A DNA stretch of 64,000 nt from Colwellia psychrerythraea (lineage in GTDB: Bacteria > Pseudomonadota > Gammaproteobacteria > Enterobacterales > Alteromonadaceae): contig NZ_JQEC01000004.1 in NCBI RefSeq assembly GCF_000764185.1, positions 186,001 through 250,000 on the forward strand, read 5' to 3'. The number at the start of each line of letters is the position of its first letter. The stretch's first letter is position 1. The position numbers were made by a program, and so were the translations under genes. Under the pieces are notes generated by a model. It had not been told where the DNA came from, did not search any database, and was given only the letters and a program-made list of their open reading frames with translations. This document shows, piece by piece, positions 37,551 to 47,580 of the stretch.

Positions 37551-39653
37551 ATGCAACTAGCCGCTTATTTTAATCAGTTCGATAAATCAAAACTACGCCA
37601 TTTAACTGGCTTAGGTACCCCTTTATTGGTTATGGCTGCGTTAGGTATGATTATTTTACCTATGCCAGCTTGGTTATTAGATATTTTATTCTCTTTTAAC
37701 ATAGCTCTTTCCCTCGTTGTTTTACTCATTACTGTATACACCTTAAAACCGTTAGAGTTTGGCTCTTTTCCGGCCGTATTGTTAGTGGCAACAATTCTAC
37801 GTTTAGCGCTGAATGTTGCTAGTACACGAGTCGTATTATTAGAAGGTCATGAAGGCCCAGAGGCTGCCGGTAAAGTTATTGAGGCATTTGGCTCCGTGGT
37901 AATCGGTGGCAATTATGCTGTCGGTTTAGTGGTATTTCTTATATTAATTATTATTAACTTTGTCGTTGTTACTAAAGGTGCAGGCAGAATTGCAGAAGTT
38001 ACCGCACGATTTACTTTAGATGCCATGCCAGGTAAACAAATGGCAATAGATGCTGATTTGAATGCTGGTTTTATTACTCAAGAACAAGCAAAAGAGCGCC
38101 GTACTGAAGTAACTAATGAAGCCGATTTTTATGGCTCGATGGATGGTGCTAGTAAATTTGTAAAAGGTGATGCTATTGCTGGTATTCTCATCTTATTCAT
38201 TAATATTGTTGGTGGCTTGATTATTGGGATGGTACAACATGATTTATCTTTTGACCGCGCTGTTGAGATATATACCTTACTAACTATTGGTGATGGCTTG
38301 GTTGCACAAATACCTGGGTTGTTATTATCGGTAGGCACTGCAATTGTTGTTACTCGTCAAAATACTGCCCAAGATATGGGCGAACAAGTAAGTAGTCAGC
38401 TAGGTCAGGAAAAGTCACTATATATTGCAGCAGGTGTGATGTTTGTTATGGGGGTAATTCCCGGTATGCCGCATTTTGTCTTTATTTTATTTGCCGGAAT
38501 TATTGCTGCAACTGCCTTTATTGGCGCAAGAAACAAAACGAATAATGCAATTGAACAAGAAAAAATAAGCCAAGATGAACAAGCGCAACATCAACAAAAA
38601 GAAGACGAAGTCAAAGAGCTAGATTGGGATGATGTCAATCATGTTGATATCATTGGTTTAGAAATTGGCTACCGTTTAATTCCTCTGGTAGATAAAGCCC
38701 AAGGTGGTGAACTACTCAGTCGTATTAAGGGGGTTCGCAAAAAGTTGTCTCAAGAGTTTGGCTTTTTAGTACCCGCAGTGCATATTCGCGATAATCTAGA
38801 CTTAGATCCAAATAGTTATCAAATATCCCTAATGGGAGTGGTTGTTGGCAGTGCACAAATACGTCACGACCAAGAGCTTGCTATTAATCCGGGACAAGTT
38901 TTTGGCACCCTTGAAGGTGTTGCTACTAAAGATCCTGCTTTTGGTCTTGATGCCACTTGGATTAATCAAAACCAACGTGAGCAGGCGCAAACACTAGGTT
39001 ATACCGTGGTGGACTCGGCGACGGTACTAGCTACTCATTTAAGCCAAATTTTAACCAATAATGCCGCGCAGTTATTAGGGCATGAAGAAGTTCAAAACTT
39101 GTTGGACTTACTTGCTAAAAACTACCCTAAGTTAGTTGAAGGCTTTATTCCTGATACCTTGACCTTAGGTACGGTTGTTAAAGTATTGCAAAGCCTAATG
39201 AATGAAGGTGTAGCTGTACGCGATATGCGTTCTATAGTGCAAACCCTAGTTGAGTATGGTCCAAAAAGTCAGGATGCTGAAGTTCTGACTGCTGCTGTGC
39301 GCATTAGTTTGAGAAAGTTTATTATTCAGGACCTTGTTGGTGGCGCTCAAGAAGTGCCCGTCATAACTTTGGCTCCAGAATTGGAACAGATGTTGCATCA
39401 GTCAATGCAAATGGCAGGAGATGATGGTGCCGGTATTGAGCCGGGGTTAGCGGAGCGCTTACAGAAATCATTAACTGAAGGAGCAAACCAGCAAGAAATG
39501 GCTGGTGATACACCAATATTATTAACATCAGGTATTTTACGTCACGTTTTAGCTAAGTTTGTAAAACATACGATCCCGAGCTTACGTGTTATTTCTTATC
39601 AAGAAGTACCTGATGATAAACAAATTAAAATTGTTAGTGCCATTGGGCAATAA
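37551..39653 (+). CDS. flhA: Flagellar export protein FlhA
   Basis: A 700-residue protein from ATG 37551. FlhA is the nonameric ring that uses the proton gradient and docks chaperone-substrate complexes. It has eight membrane segments in the first 350 residues and the conserved FHIPEP-type loop region (LRLALNVASTRVVLLEGHEG, ARFTLDAMPGKQMAIDADLN). The C-terminal cytosolic domain follows (DIIGLEIGYRLIPLVDKAQG). A TTG at 37470 would add 27 residues, but a sigma-54 promoter lies between the two and relatives are close to 700 residues long. Confidence 0.95.
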   Translation: MQLAAYFNQFDKSKLRHLTGLGTPLLVMAALGMIILPMPAWLLDILFSFNIALSLVVLLITVYTLKPLEFGSFPAVLLVATILRLALNVASTRVVLLEGHEGPEAAGKVIEAFGSVVIGGNYAVGLVVFLILIIINFVVVTKGAGRIAEVTARFTLDAMPGKQMAIDADLNAGFITQEQAKERRTEVTNEADFYGSMDGASKFVKGDAIAGILILFINIVGGLIIGMVQHDLSFDRAVEIYTLLTIGDGLVAQIPGLLLSVGTAIVVTRQNTAQDMGEQVSSQLGQEKSLYIAAGVMFVMGVIPGMPHFVFILFAGIIAATAFIGARNKTNNAIEQEKISQDEQAQHQQKEDEVKELDWDDVNHVDIIGLEIGYRLIPLVDKAQGGELLSRIKGVRKKLSQEFGFLVPAVHIRDNLDLDPNSYQISLMGVVVGSAQIRHDQELAINPGQVFGTLEGVATKDPAFGLDATWINQNQREQAQTLGYTVVDSATVLATHLSQILTNNAAQLLGHEEVQNLLDLLAKNYPKLVEGFIPDTLTLGTVVKVLQSLMNEGVAVRDMRSIVQTLVEYGPKSQDAEVLTAAVRISLRKFIIQDLVGGAQEVPVITLAPELEQMLHQSMQMAGDDGAGIEPGLAERLQKSLTEGANQQEMAGDTPILLTSGILRHVLAKFVKHTIPSLRVISYQEVPDDKQIKIVSAIGQ

Positions 39654-39712
39654 CCTGTAGTTATAATCATTTGGTGTATTGTTGTAATTTATAGCGAAAA
39701 TAGAGGCTGGAT

Positions 39713-41242
39713 ATGAAAATTAGACGTTTTGTTGCCAAAGATATGCGTACAGCATTAGCACAGATAAAAGAAGAACTTGGCGTTGATGCGGTTATTATGT
39801 CCAACAAAAAGATTCCGGAAGGTGTGGAGTTAATGGCTGCGGTTGATTACAACCAGGCAGTACCGCCTGCGGAATTTCCTCAAAATAATATTCAAGCGAC
39901 TGAAGTACAGCTAGGTTCGCCAAATTCGAGAGAAGTAAGTAGTGATGTTGTTAGTATTGGCCAGGCAAATCAGCCACAAGGCGGCACTCAAGCATCGATA
40001 ACAAATGATGGTTTAAGCGAACGTATTCCCGCTGACAGCTTATCTGCATTACTTAATCGTCAAGTTCAGCAACCAGCTCATCTACAAGAAGCTCATCAAT
40101 CAGCTGAAACAACAGCTAATGCGGTTACTATCGAGCAGCAACTTAAAGATTTTACTGATCGACTAACTCATTCCAAACCCAATAATTCAGTCCCTAGCCA
40201 AAGTGAAAATGATCATATAAGTGCTAATATATCGACAAATATAGCTTATCAGAGTATTGCAACTTCAAGCCCTTTAGTTGCTGATGTAAATAATGACGTG
40301 CAAGTGTCTTCACATGACTTATCGAAAATGCAACAAGAGATGGCTTCTATTCGTTCTTTACTTGAGCATCAAGTTTCTGGCTTGATGTGGCAAGATATGG
40401 CTCAGAAAGACCCACAACGAGCTGTTTTAGTAAACCGCCTACTTGCGCTAGGGTTAAATGAACAAATAGCAGATCAAATTGCTGGCTATGTACCTGAACA
40501 ATCTCATGAAAAGCAAGCATGGTCACAAGCAACACAGCTCATCGCTCAACAAATTAATACTACACAAAATGATATTATTAATCGTGGTGGCGTCGTTGCC
40601 TTAGTAGGGCCCACAGGTGTAGGTAAAACCACTACCATAGCGAAACTTGCGGCTGGTTTTTCTCAAGTACATGGCAGCGATCAGGTTGCACTTATTTCTA
40701 CTGATACTTTCCGTATTGCAGGTTTTGAACAATTGGCAACCTACGGAAAAATAATTGGTTGTCAGGTAAGCCTTGCTAAGAACAGTCAAGAATTAGATGT
40801 TTTGTTACAACAATATACTAAGAAGAAATTAATTCTAATTGATACTGCTGGCATGGGACAACGTGACATGCGTTTAGCTGAGCAATTAACCGCATTAGTT
40901 TCTAACGCTCGAGTAAGAATTAGGAATTATTTAGTTTTAGCGGCTAATACCCAGCAAGGTGTGATGCAAGAAAACGTCGATCGCTTTAAAAAAGTACCAT
41001 TATCGGGTTGTATTTATACTAAACTTGATGAAAGTATCAGTATTGGTGAAATAATTACAACTTCGATTCAAAATGGTTTACCAATAGGGTATCTTACTGA
41101 TGGACAAAGAGTTCCAGAAGATATTAAAGTTGCAAATGCTGAGAAATTAGTTACTCTTGCAGATAAGATGGCAACTAAGTCAGTAAATAACAATGTTAGT
41201 GTATTGCGGCCAATGCCAGTTGCGCCCGCCGCAATCATATAA
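39713..41242 (+). CDS. flhF: SRP-type GTPase FlhF (polar flagellum placement)
   Basis: A 509-residue GTPase that places the flagellum at the pole. The N-terminal B domain (MKIRRFVAKDMRTALAQIKE) is followed by a long variable linker. The NG domain starts at about 230. The G1 loop is LVGPTGVGKTTTIAKLAAGF (about 293), followed by ISTDTFRIAGFEQLATYG, LILIDTAGMGQRD (G3) and YTKLDESISIGEI (G4). The partner FlhG is encoded next. Confidence 0.95.
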   Translation: MKIRRFVAKDMRTALAQIKEELGVDAVIMSNKKIPEGVELMAAVDYNQAVPPAEFPQNNIQATEVQLGSPNSREVSSDVVSIGQANQPQGGTQASITNDGLSERIPADSLSALLNRQVQQPAHLQEAHQSAETTANAVTIEQQLKDFTDRLTHSKPNNSVPSQSENDHISANISTNIAYQSIATSSPLVADVNNDVQVSSHDLSKMQQEMASIRSLLEHQVSGLMWQDMAQKDPQRAVLVNRLLALGLNEQIADQIAGYVPEQSHEKQAWSQATQLIAQQINTTQNDIINRGGVVALVGPTGVGKTTTIAKLAAGFSQVHGSDQVALISTDTFRIAGFEQLATYGKIIGCQVSLAKNSQELDVLLQQYTKKKLILIDTAGMGQRDMRLAEQLTALVSNARVRIRNYLVLAANTQQGVMQENVDRFKKVPLSGCIYTKLDESISIGEIITTSIQNGLPIGYLTDGQRVPEDIKVANAEKLVTLADKMATKSVNNNVSVLRPMPVAPAAII

Positions 41243-41287
41243 AATGCTAGCTATTAGCTAAATAGACATGATTAGAAGTATAATTAA

Positions 41288-42130
41288 ATGATAGATCAAG
41301 CGAGCGGCTTAAGAAAGATGCAAGACTTACAGCAAGTTAAAGTAGTAGCAGTTTCGGGCGGGAAAGGTGGGGTTGGTAAGACTAATACCTCCCTAAATAC
41401 AGCTATTGCATTAGGACAACTTGGTAAACGAGTATTAGTGCTTGATGCCGATTTAGGCCTTGCTAATGTCGATGTGATGTTAGGGTTAAGGGTAAAACGT
41501 AATTTATCTCATGTATTATCTGGTGAATGCGAACTTGATGATATTATTATTGAAGGCCCAGCAGGCATTAAGATTATTCCTGCAACATCAGGGTCGCAAT
41601 CAATGGTGGACTTAACCCCATCAGAGCATGCAGGGCTCATTCGAGCCTTTAGTGAAATGCGAACTCAATTTGATGTGTTAATCGTTGATACCGCTGCAGG
41701 TATTTCCGATATGGTGCTAAGTTTTACACGGGCGGCACAGGATGTCATGTTGGTGGTTTGTGATGAACCAACTTCTATAACTGATTGTTATGCTTTAATG
41801 AAATTACTAAGTCGTGATCACGGTGTCTTTAAATTTAAAGTTGTTGCTAACATGGTTCGTAGCCCTAAAGAAGGCCAACAACTTTTTGCAAAATTAACTA
41901 AAGTGACCGATAGATTTCTCGATGTCGCCATCGAGTTGGTTGCAGTAATACCTTTCGATGAAAATGTTCGAAAATCGGTACGTAAACAACAAGTTATTGT
42001 GGAAGCTTATCCGCAATCTCCAGCATCCTTGGCTTATATAGATTTAGCTAAAAAAGTTAGCCAATGGCCAATTCCTAAACAAGCGTCAGGGCACTTAGAA
42101 TTCTTTATTGAGCAGTTATTGGCAAATTAA
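41288..42130 (+). CDS. flhG: MinD-like ATPase FlhG/FleN (flagellar number)
   Basis: A 280-residue ParA/MinD-family ATPase. The deviant Walker A is SGGKGGVGKTNTSLN near residue 20, and the membrane-targeting helix lies at the C-terminus. The N-terminal ASGLRKMQ resembles the FlhF-activating DQAxxLR motif. FlhG limits polar flagella to one, stimulates FlhF GTPase and restrains FlrA/FleQ. Confidence 0.95.
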   Translation: MIDQASGLRKMQDLQQVKVVAVSGGKGGVGKTNTSLNTAIALGQLGKRVLVLDADLGLANVDVMLGLRVKRNLSHVLSGECELDDIIIEGPAGIKIIPATSGSQSMVDLTPSEHAGLIRAFSEMRTQFDVLIVDTAAGISDMVLSFTRAAQDVMLVVCDEPTSITDCYALMKLLSRDHGVFKFKVVANMVRSPKEGQQLFAKLTKVTDRFLDVAIELVAVIPFDENVRKSVRKQQVIVEAYPQSPASLAYIDLAKKVSQWPIPKQASGHLEFFIEQLLAN

Positions 42131-42173
42131 ATAACTGTTTAATTAAGCATATCTTTAATGAGAGCGATAATAC

Positions 42174-42893
42174 GTGGTAAAAGCAAATAGCTACAATAGT
42201 CAAATTGATAAAACAGCTTTGCTTGAACAACATACTGTTTTGGTTAAGCGCATAGCCTATCATTTACTAGCAAGGTTACCAGCGAGTGTTCTAGTCGATG
42301 ATTTAATTCAATCAGGTATGATTGGCTTATTTGAAGCCGCTAATAATTTTGATAACAGTAAAGGTGCGAGCTTTGAAACTTTTGCTGGGATTAGAATTCG
42401 TGGTGCTATGTTAGATGAAATACGTCGAGGGGATTGGACCCCACGTTCTGTTCATAAAAATAGCAGGATGATAAGTCGTGCGATTGAAGAACTTGAAGCG
42501 CAACTTGGCCGAGATGTTTCTGATATTGAAGTTGCTGAAAAACTTGATATTTCATTAAATGACTACCATCATATATTAAGTGAAGTTAGTACTGGCAAAA
42601 TACTAGGTATTGATGATCTAGGCGTTAATGAAGATGCTATTAAACTTGGTGATGATTGCCTTGGCGATGATCCATATCAAAGTATTGAATATAGTGCTTT
42701 TAAAAAAGGTCTAGCTCAATGCATTAAGTCTTTACCCGAGCGAGAAGCTTTAGTACTGTCTCTATATTACGATGAAGAATTGAATTTACGAGAAATAGGC
42801 CAAGTTCTTGATGTAAGTGAATCACGTGTGAGCCAGATACATAGCCAGGCAATGCATCGTCTAAAAGCACGCATGCAATCTTGGCAAACGTAA
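42174..42893 (+). CDS. fliA: Flagellar sigma factor FliA (sigma-28)
   Basis: A 239-residue sigma factor. Region 2 contains LPASVLVDDLIQSGMIGLFE and FAGIRIRGAMLDEIRRGDW, both diagnostic for FliA. Region 4 ends LNLREIGQVLDVSESRVSQI. The start is GTG 42174 with GAGAG upstream. It would read the promoter at 18321-18347 in this window, and flagellin and motor genes elsewhere. Confidence 0.96.
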   Translation: MVKANSYNSQIDKTALLEQHTVLVKRIAYHLLARLPASVLVDDLIQSGMIGLFEAANNFDNSKGASFETFAGIRIRGAMLDEIRRGDWTPRSVHKNSRMISRAIEELEAQLGRDVSDIEVAEKLDISLNDYHHILSEVSTGKILGIDDLGVNEDAIKLGDDCLGDDPYQSIEYSAFKKGLAQCIKSLPEREALVLSLYYDEELNLREIGQVLDVSESRVSQIHSQAMHRLKARMQSWQT

Positions 42894-42996
42894 CTAGAGT
42901 TGTCTGCGGATAGTTTGTTAAAAGAATAATTACCTTGTTAGGTAAAAAATAATATAAAGAAAATTAATTAATTTGAATGTTTCGCCGGAGGGTGCC

Positions 42997-43380
42997 TTGG
43001 ATAAAAATATGAAAGTGCTTGTTGTTGATGATTTTTCAACAATGAGACGTATAGTGAAAAATTTGTTGCGCGATTTAGGTTTTACCAACATTCAAGAGGC
43101 AGATGACGGCAGTACAGCTTTACCTATGCTTCAAGGTGGTGATTTTGACTTTGTCGTAACCGACTGGAATATGCCTGGCATGCAAGGTATCGATTTACTT
43201 AAAGCAATTCGAGCAGATGCTAGTTTATCACATATCCCTGTATTACTGATTACAGCAGAAGCTAAAAAAGAGCAGATTGTGATGGCAGCCCAAGCAGGTG
43301 TTAATGGTTATATTGTTAAACCTTTTACAGCCGCAACATTAAAAACTAAGTTAGATAAAATTTTTGAGCGCTTAGCTTAA
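42997..43380 (+). CDS. cheY: Chemotaxis response regulator CheY
   Basis: A 127-residue single receiver domain that, when phosphorylated, binds FliM. Acidic pair D11-D12 ([10 protein letters not shown]), phospho-acceptor D56 ([12 protein letters not shown]), and K108 (IVKPF). I chose TTG 42997, because GGAGGG ends 5 bases before it, and the resulting [16 protein letters not shown] aligns with the usual CheY N-terminus. An upstream TTG at 42973 would include the ribosome site in the coding region. Confidence 0.96.
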   Translation: MDKNMKVLVVDDFSTMRRIVKNLLRDLGFTNIQEADDGSTALPMLQGGDFDFVVTDWNMPGMQGIDLLKAIRADASLSHIPVLLITAEAKKEQIVMAAQAGVNGYIVKPFTAATLKTKLDKIFERLA

Positions 43381-43452
43381 TGTGCGAACTTTAGCTAGCA
43401 TATTGATGTTTAGCTAATAAGGTTTTGATAAATATTGTATTAAGGACTTTGC

Positions 43453-44196
43453 ATGAGTATAGCTATGACGGGGCGGATCTCATTAGAGCAAGCGAAATCT
43501 GTGGTTGAATTTTTAGAATCAGGACAGCAAGAAGCTGCAGATGCTGTTATTGCTGAGATTCAAAATCCAATCAATTCTGAGCTTTTTGCTGAAATTGGTA
43601 AATTAACACGCCAACTTCATGACTCTTTGACAAATTTTCAGTTGGATTCTAGGTTGAGTGATTTAGCTACGGCAGATATTCCCGATGCCAAAGAGCGGTT
43701 GAATTATGTTATTACCAGAACAGAAGAAGCTGCTAATAAAACCATGGATGCTGTTGAGGCTATTTTTCCCGTTGTAGACACAATTGCCGAACAAGTAGCT
43801 GCTGTTAATCCTTCATGGACTAAATTGATGAACAATGATTTAGATTTAACTGAGTTTAAATCATTGTGCCTTGATATCGATACTTTATTAAAAAATACGG
43901 GTAAAGAAACTCAACATATCCACAGTTTAATGACTGATGTATTAATGGCGCAAGACTTTCAAGATTTAACCGGCCAAGTAATTCGAAAGGTTATTGAATT
44001 AGTTCGTGAAGTAGAAGAAAGTTTAATAAACATGTTAACCGCTTTTGGTATAACTGCTGAAGCAGTGCAAGCGAACGCTCTGCCTAAAGTTGGCGAAAAC
44101 CTCGTTGAGGGGCCAATTGTAAATACAGAAAATAGAGATGATGTAGTAGAAGATCAAGACGATGTCGATGATCTTCTGTCAAGTTTAGGATTTTAA
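43453..44196 (+). CDS. cheZ: CheY-P phosphatase CheZ
   Basis: A 247-residue helical protein that removes phosphate from CheY-P. The catalytic helix motif is VLMAQDFQDLTGQVIRKVIE, with the active Gln in QDLTGQ. The extreme C-terminus DDVDDLLSSLGF is the CheY-binding peptide typical of CheZ. It lies directly between cheY and cheA. Confidence 0.95.
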   Translation: MSIAMTGRISLEQAKSVVEFLESGQQEAADAVIAEIQNPINSELFAEIGKLTRQLHDSLTNFQLDSRLSDLATADIPDAKERLNYVITRTEEAANKTMDAVEAIFPVVDTIAEQVAAVNPSWTKLMNNDLDLTEFKSLCLDIDTLLKNTGKETQHIHSLMTDVLMAQDFQDLTGQVIRKVIELVREVEESLINMLTAFGITAEAVQANALPKVGENLVEGPIVNTENRDDVVEDQDDVDDLLSSLGF

Positions 44197-44209
44197 TGGG
44201 AGTTACTGC

Positions 44210-46369
44210 ATGTCTTTTGAAGCAGATGAAGAAATTTTACAGGACTTTTTAGTCGAAGCGGGTGAAATCTTAGAGTCGCTTTCAGAAGAGCTGGTAGAAC
44301 TGGAAAATGACGTAGATAATGCTGAATTATTAAATTCAATATTTCGTGGCTTTCATACAGTCAAAGGTGGCGCTGGTTTTTTAAACTTAGGCGCACTAGT
44401 TGATGTATGTCATTGGGCTGAAAATATATTCGACCTTTTGCGTACAAGAAAACGCTCGGTTAACCCTGAACTAATGGATACCATTTTATCTGCACTAGAC
44501 ACTGTCAATGACATGTTTGTGCAGGTACAAAGCCGTGAACCCCTAGCTCCAGCAGATGATAATTTACTAGCTGAACTTAAAAAATTGAGTCAACCAGAAG
44601 GCGTGAAAACGGCTGAACCAGCTAGTATTTCTACCCCTGAAGTTGTTGAGCAGACAAGTCTATCAGTGGCTGAAGAATCAAACTCAAGTGATGAAATGAG
44701 TGAAGATGAATTTGAACGACTACTTGACGAATTACATGGCTCTGGTAGCGTTTCTTCATCTACTAATGTAAGTGAGAAATCAGTTCCTACACCTTCAACT
44801 CCAAGTATAGAGGGGTCTAGTGATGAAATTTCAGACGATGAGTTTGAATCATTATTAGATGAATTACATGGTCAAGGTGCTTTCTCTTCTGATCCCGGCG
44901 ATACAACAACTAGTGCGGTGATTAGCTCAAGTGACGATATCGACGATTTGGAGTTTGAAAAGTTATTAGATGAACTACACGGCAAAGGTAATGCACCGAA
45001 AGCTTCAGAACCATCGACCACTAATGAAAGTATAAGTGTACCACCGGTAGTTCCTCATAAAGCAATACCTGTAAGCCCTCCCCAAGTTAAAGCTGCTCCC
45101 AAAAAATCAGAGCCTGTAAAAGTAAAAGAAGCACCAACAAAGAAAACGACTAAAAAGGCCGCTGCACCAGCAGCACAAGGCGAAACTACAGTTAGAGTGG
45201 ATACAAAGCGACTTGATCAAATAATGAATATGGTTGGGGAATTGGTTTTAGTTAGGAATCGTTTAACAAGTTTAGGGTTGGTTTCAGACGACGAGGATTT
45301 GAACAAAGCAGTCACTAATTTAGATGCAGTAACCACTGATCTGCAAGGTGCTGTAATGAAAACTCGAATGCAGCCCATTAAGAAAGTTTTTGGCCGTTTT
45401 CCTCGTGTAGTACGTGATTTAGCGCGTAGTTTGAATAAAGATATCTCGTTAATCTTAGAAGGTGAAGAGACAGATTTAGATAAAAACTTGGTAGAGGCGC
45501 TTGCTGATCCTTTGGTCCATTTAGTCAGGAATTCAGTAGACCATGGTGTAGAAGCGCCAGATGTCAGAGAAGCTATGGGTAAGCCAAGAGAAGGCACCGT
45601 GGTATTGTCGGCCTCACAAGAAGGAGATCACATCCTCTTAACCATTAAAGATGATGGTGCGGGTATGGATGCAGAAAAATTAAAAGATATTGCCATTGAA
45701 CGTGGCGTACTTGATGTAGACTCTGCAGCTCGTATGTCTGATAAAGAAGCATTCAGTCTTATATTTGCTCCTGGTTTTTCCACAAAAACTGAAATTTCAG
45801 AAGTATCTGGACGTGGTGTTGGCATGGATGTGGTTAAAACTAAAATCACTCAGCTAAATGGTACGGTAAGTATTGATTCTGAGCTCGGCGTGGGCACAGT
45901 ACTTGAAATCAAAGTACCATTAACGTTGGCAATACTGCCAACGTTAATGGTTGTAGTAGGTAAACAAACATTTGCTCTACCCTTGGCATCAGTTAATGAG
46001 ATTTTTCATCTCGATTTATCAAACACCAATAGTGTTGATGGACAATTGACCATTATTGTTAGAGAAAAAGCTATACCATTATTTTATTTAGACCAGTGGT
46101 TAGTTCGTAACTTTGTTGAACGTTCCCGTGATAAAGGTCATGTTGTTATTGTTCAATTAGGTAATCAACAAGTTGGCTTTGTCGTTGATAGCTTAATTGG
46201 TCAAGAAGAAGTGGTGATTAAACCACTCGATAGGTTACTTCATGGTACACCTGGAATGGCAGGTGCAACGATTACCAGTGATGGTGGTATTGCACTAATC
46301 CTAGATATAGCGAATATGCTAAAATTCTATGCAAAAAAATCACCTGTTAATAAAAAAATACGCAGTTAG
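44210..46369 (+). CDS. cheA: Chemotaxis histidine kinase CheA
   Basis: A 719-residue kinase. P1 carries the phospho-accepting H49 (FRGFHTVKGGAGFL). The linker at about 130-320 is Ser/Pro-rich and holds three copies of an acidic motif (160-179, 204-223, 241-260). The dimerisation P3 domain starts at about 328 (VRVDTKRLDQIMNMVGELVL). P4 has the H/N box LVHLVRNSVDHGVE and the G boxes IKDDGAGMD and GRGVGMDVV. The final CheW-like P5 domain docks in the array. No ordinary P2 domain is obvious, and the repeats sit where P2 usually lies. Confidence 0.96.
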   Translation: MSFEADEEILQDFLVEAGEILESLSEELVELENDVDNAELLNSIFRGFHTVKGGAGFLNLGALVDVCHWAENIFDLLRTRKRSVNPELMDTILSALDTVNDMFVQVQSREPLAPADDNLLAELKKLSQPEGVKTAEPASISTPEVVEQTSLSVAEESNSSDEMSEDEFERLLDELHGSGSVSSSTNVSEKSVPTPSTPSIEGSSDEISDDEFESLLDELHGQGAFSSDPGDTTTSAVISSSDDIDDLEFEKLLDELHGKGNAPKASEPSTTNESISVPPVVPHKAIPVSPPQVKAAPKKSEPVKVKEAPTKKTTKKAAAPAAQGETTVRVDTKRLDQIMNMVGELVLVRNRLTSLGLVSDDEDLNKAVTNLDAVTTDLQGAVMKTRMQPIKKVFGRFPRVVRDLARSLNKDISLILEGEETDLDKNLVEALADPLVHLVRNSVDHGVEAPDVREAMGKPREGTVVLSASQEGDHILLTIKDDGAGMDAEKLKDIAIERGVLDVDSAARMSDKEAFSLIFAPGFSTKTEISEVSGRGVGMDVVKTKITQLNGTVSIDSELGVGTVLEIKVPLTLAILPTLMVVVGKQTFALPLASVNEIFHLDLSNTNSVDGQLTIIVREKAIPLFYLDQWLVRNFVERSRDKGHVVIVQLGNQQVGFVVDSLIGQEEVVIKPLDRLLHGTPGMAGATITSDGGIALILDIANMLKFYAKKSPVNKKIRS
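44687..44989 (+). repeat. Three-copy acidic repeat in the CheA linker
   Basis: Three 20-codon units lie at 44687-44746, 44819-44878 and 44930-44989. The shared pattern is S-D-(D/E)-(I/M)-x-(D/E)-x-E-F-E-x-L-L-D-E-L-H-G-x-G. The units are separated by Ser/Thr/Pro-rich spacers. Their DNA differs at many third positions, so protein-level selection is likelier than recent duplication. Confidence 0.9.
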
Positions 46370-46452
46370 TGATTCTAATAGATAATATACTTAGGTGTAT
46401 TATCAGGTGTGATTATATAGCGTGCTATAAAGAGCGTTATCAGAGAGGTTAA

Positions 46453-47580
46453 ATGACCTACAAGGTACTTGTTGTTGATGACTCAAGTTTTTTTAGACGC
46501 CGAGTTACTGACATCCTTAATAAAGATCCAAAATTAAACGTTATTGACGTGGCGGTAAATGGCCAAGAAGCGGTTGAAAAAGCGATTTCGCTTAAACCCG
46601 ACGTTATCACTATGGATATTGAAATGCCTGTGCTTAATGGCATTGACGCTGTAAAGCAGATTATGGCGCAGTCTCCTACGGCAATATTGATGTTTTCTTC
46701 TTTAACACATCAAGGTGCTAAGGCTACGTTAGAGGCGCTTGATGCTGGAGCGTTGGACTTTTTACCTAAAAAATTTAGTGAAATTGCCAAAAATACTGAT
46801 GAAGCTGGGAGCTTACTACGTCAACGTGTTATACAAATAGCAAGGAGACCAGGCTTAATTAAGCCGAGGGCGGCTATTCGTTCAAGGGTCTCAGCCCCAA
46901 CATTACCAAGAGAGAGGCTAGCAAAAAACCTTACTAAGTCGTCGATATCTTCTCCTTCAATAGCGAAAGAACAAAGAAGCCTTAGTCGTAGTTCAGGAAA
47001 AGAATATAAACTCTTAGCTATTGGTACCTCTACCGGAGGCCCTGTCGCATTACAGAAAATTTTGGTTGAACTAGAAAGTAATTTCCCTTTACCCATTATT
47101 ATAGTTCAGCATATGCCCGCTGCTTTTACAGCTGCATTTGCAAGCCGTTTGAACACTTTGTGCAAAATAACAGTTAAAGAAGCTGCTGATGGTGACCTAC
47201 TAAAACCGGGGCATGCTTATTTAGCGCCGGGGGGCAGGCAGATGATATTAACGGGTAAGGAAAGCTCGGCTAAAATAAAAATATTAGATGATGACTCCCC
47301 AAAAATAACTTTTAAGCCAAGTGTTGATATTAGCTTTGGTTCGGCTGCAAAAACTTTTGCTGGCAAAGTACTCGGAGTAATATTAACGGGTATGGGATCT
47401 GATGGTAAAGAAGGTTCGAGATTGTTGAAAGCTAAAAGTTCGACAATTTGGTCGCAAGACGAGCAGTCATGTGTTGTTTATGGTATGCCACAAGCTATTG
47501 ATAAAGCGGGTTTATCCCAGTTATCATTACCTCTGGATAATATAGCCTCGTCAATTGTTAAGGAAATTGGCCGTGGATAA
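46453..47580 (+). CDS. cheB: Chemotaxis methylesterase CheB
   Basis: A 375-residue protein with a receiver domain (D55 in VITMDIEMPV) and a C-terminal methylesterase. The esterase has the catalytic Ser in AIGTSTGGP, His in IIVQHMPAAF, and Asp in GMGSDGKEG. It demethylates or deamidates chemoreceptors during adaptation. No cheR lies in this window; it must be elsewhere. The end overlaps the stator gene by 8 bases. Confidence 0.95.
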   Translation: MTYKVLVVDDSSFFRRRVTDILNKDPKLNVIDVAVNGQEAVEKAISLKPDVITMDIEMPVLNGIDAVKQIMAQSPTAILMFSSLTHQGAKATLEALDAGALDFLPKKFSEIAKNTDEAGSLLRQRVIQIARRPGLIKPRAAIRSRVSAPTLPRERLAKNLTKSSISSPSIAKEQRSLSRSSGKEYKLLAIGTSTGGPVALQKILVELESNFPLPIIIVQHMPAAFTAAFASRLNTLCKITVKEAADGDLLKPGHAYLAPGGRQMILTGKESSAKIKILDDDSPKITFKPSVDISFGSAAKTFAGKVLGVILTGMGSDGKEGSRLLKAKSSTIWSQDEQSCVVYGMPQAIDKAGLSQLSLPLDNIASSIVKEIGRG

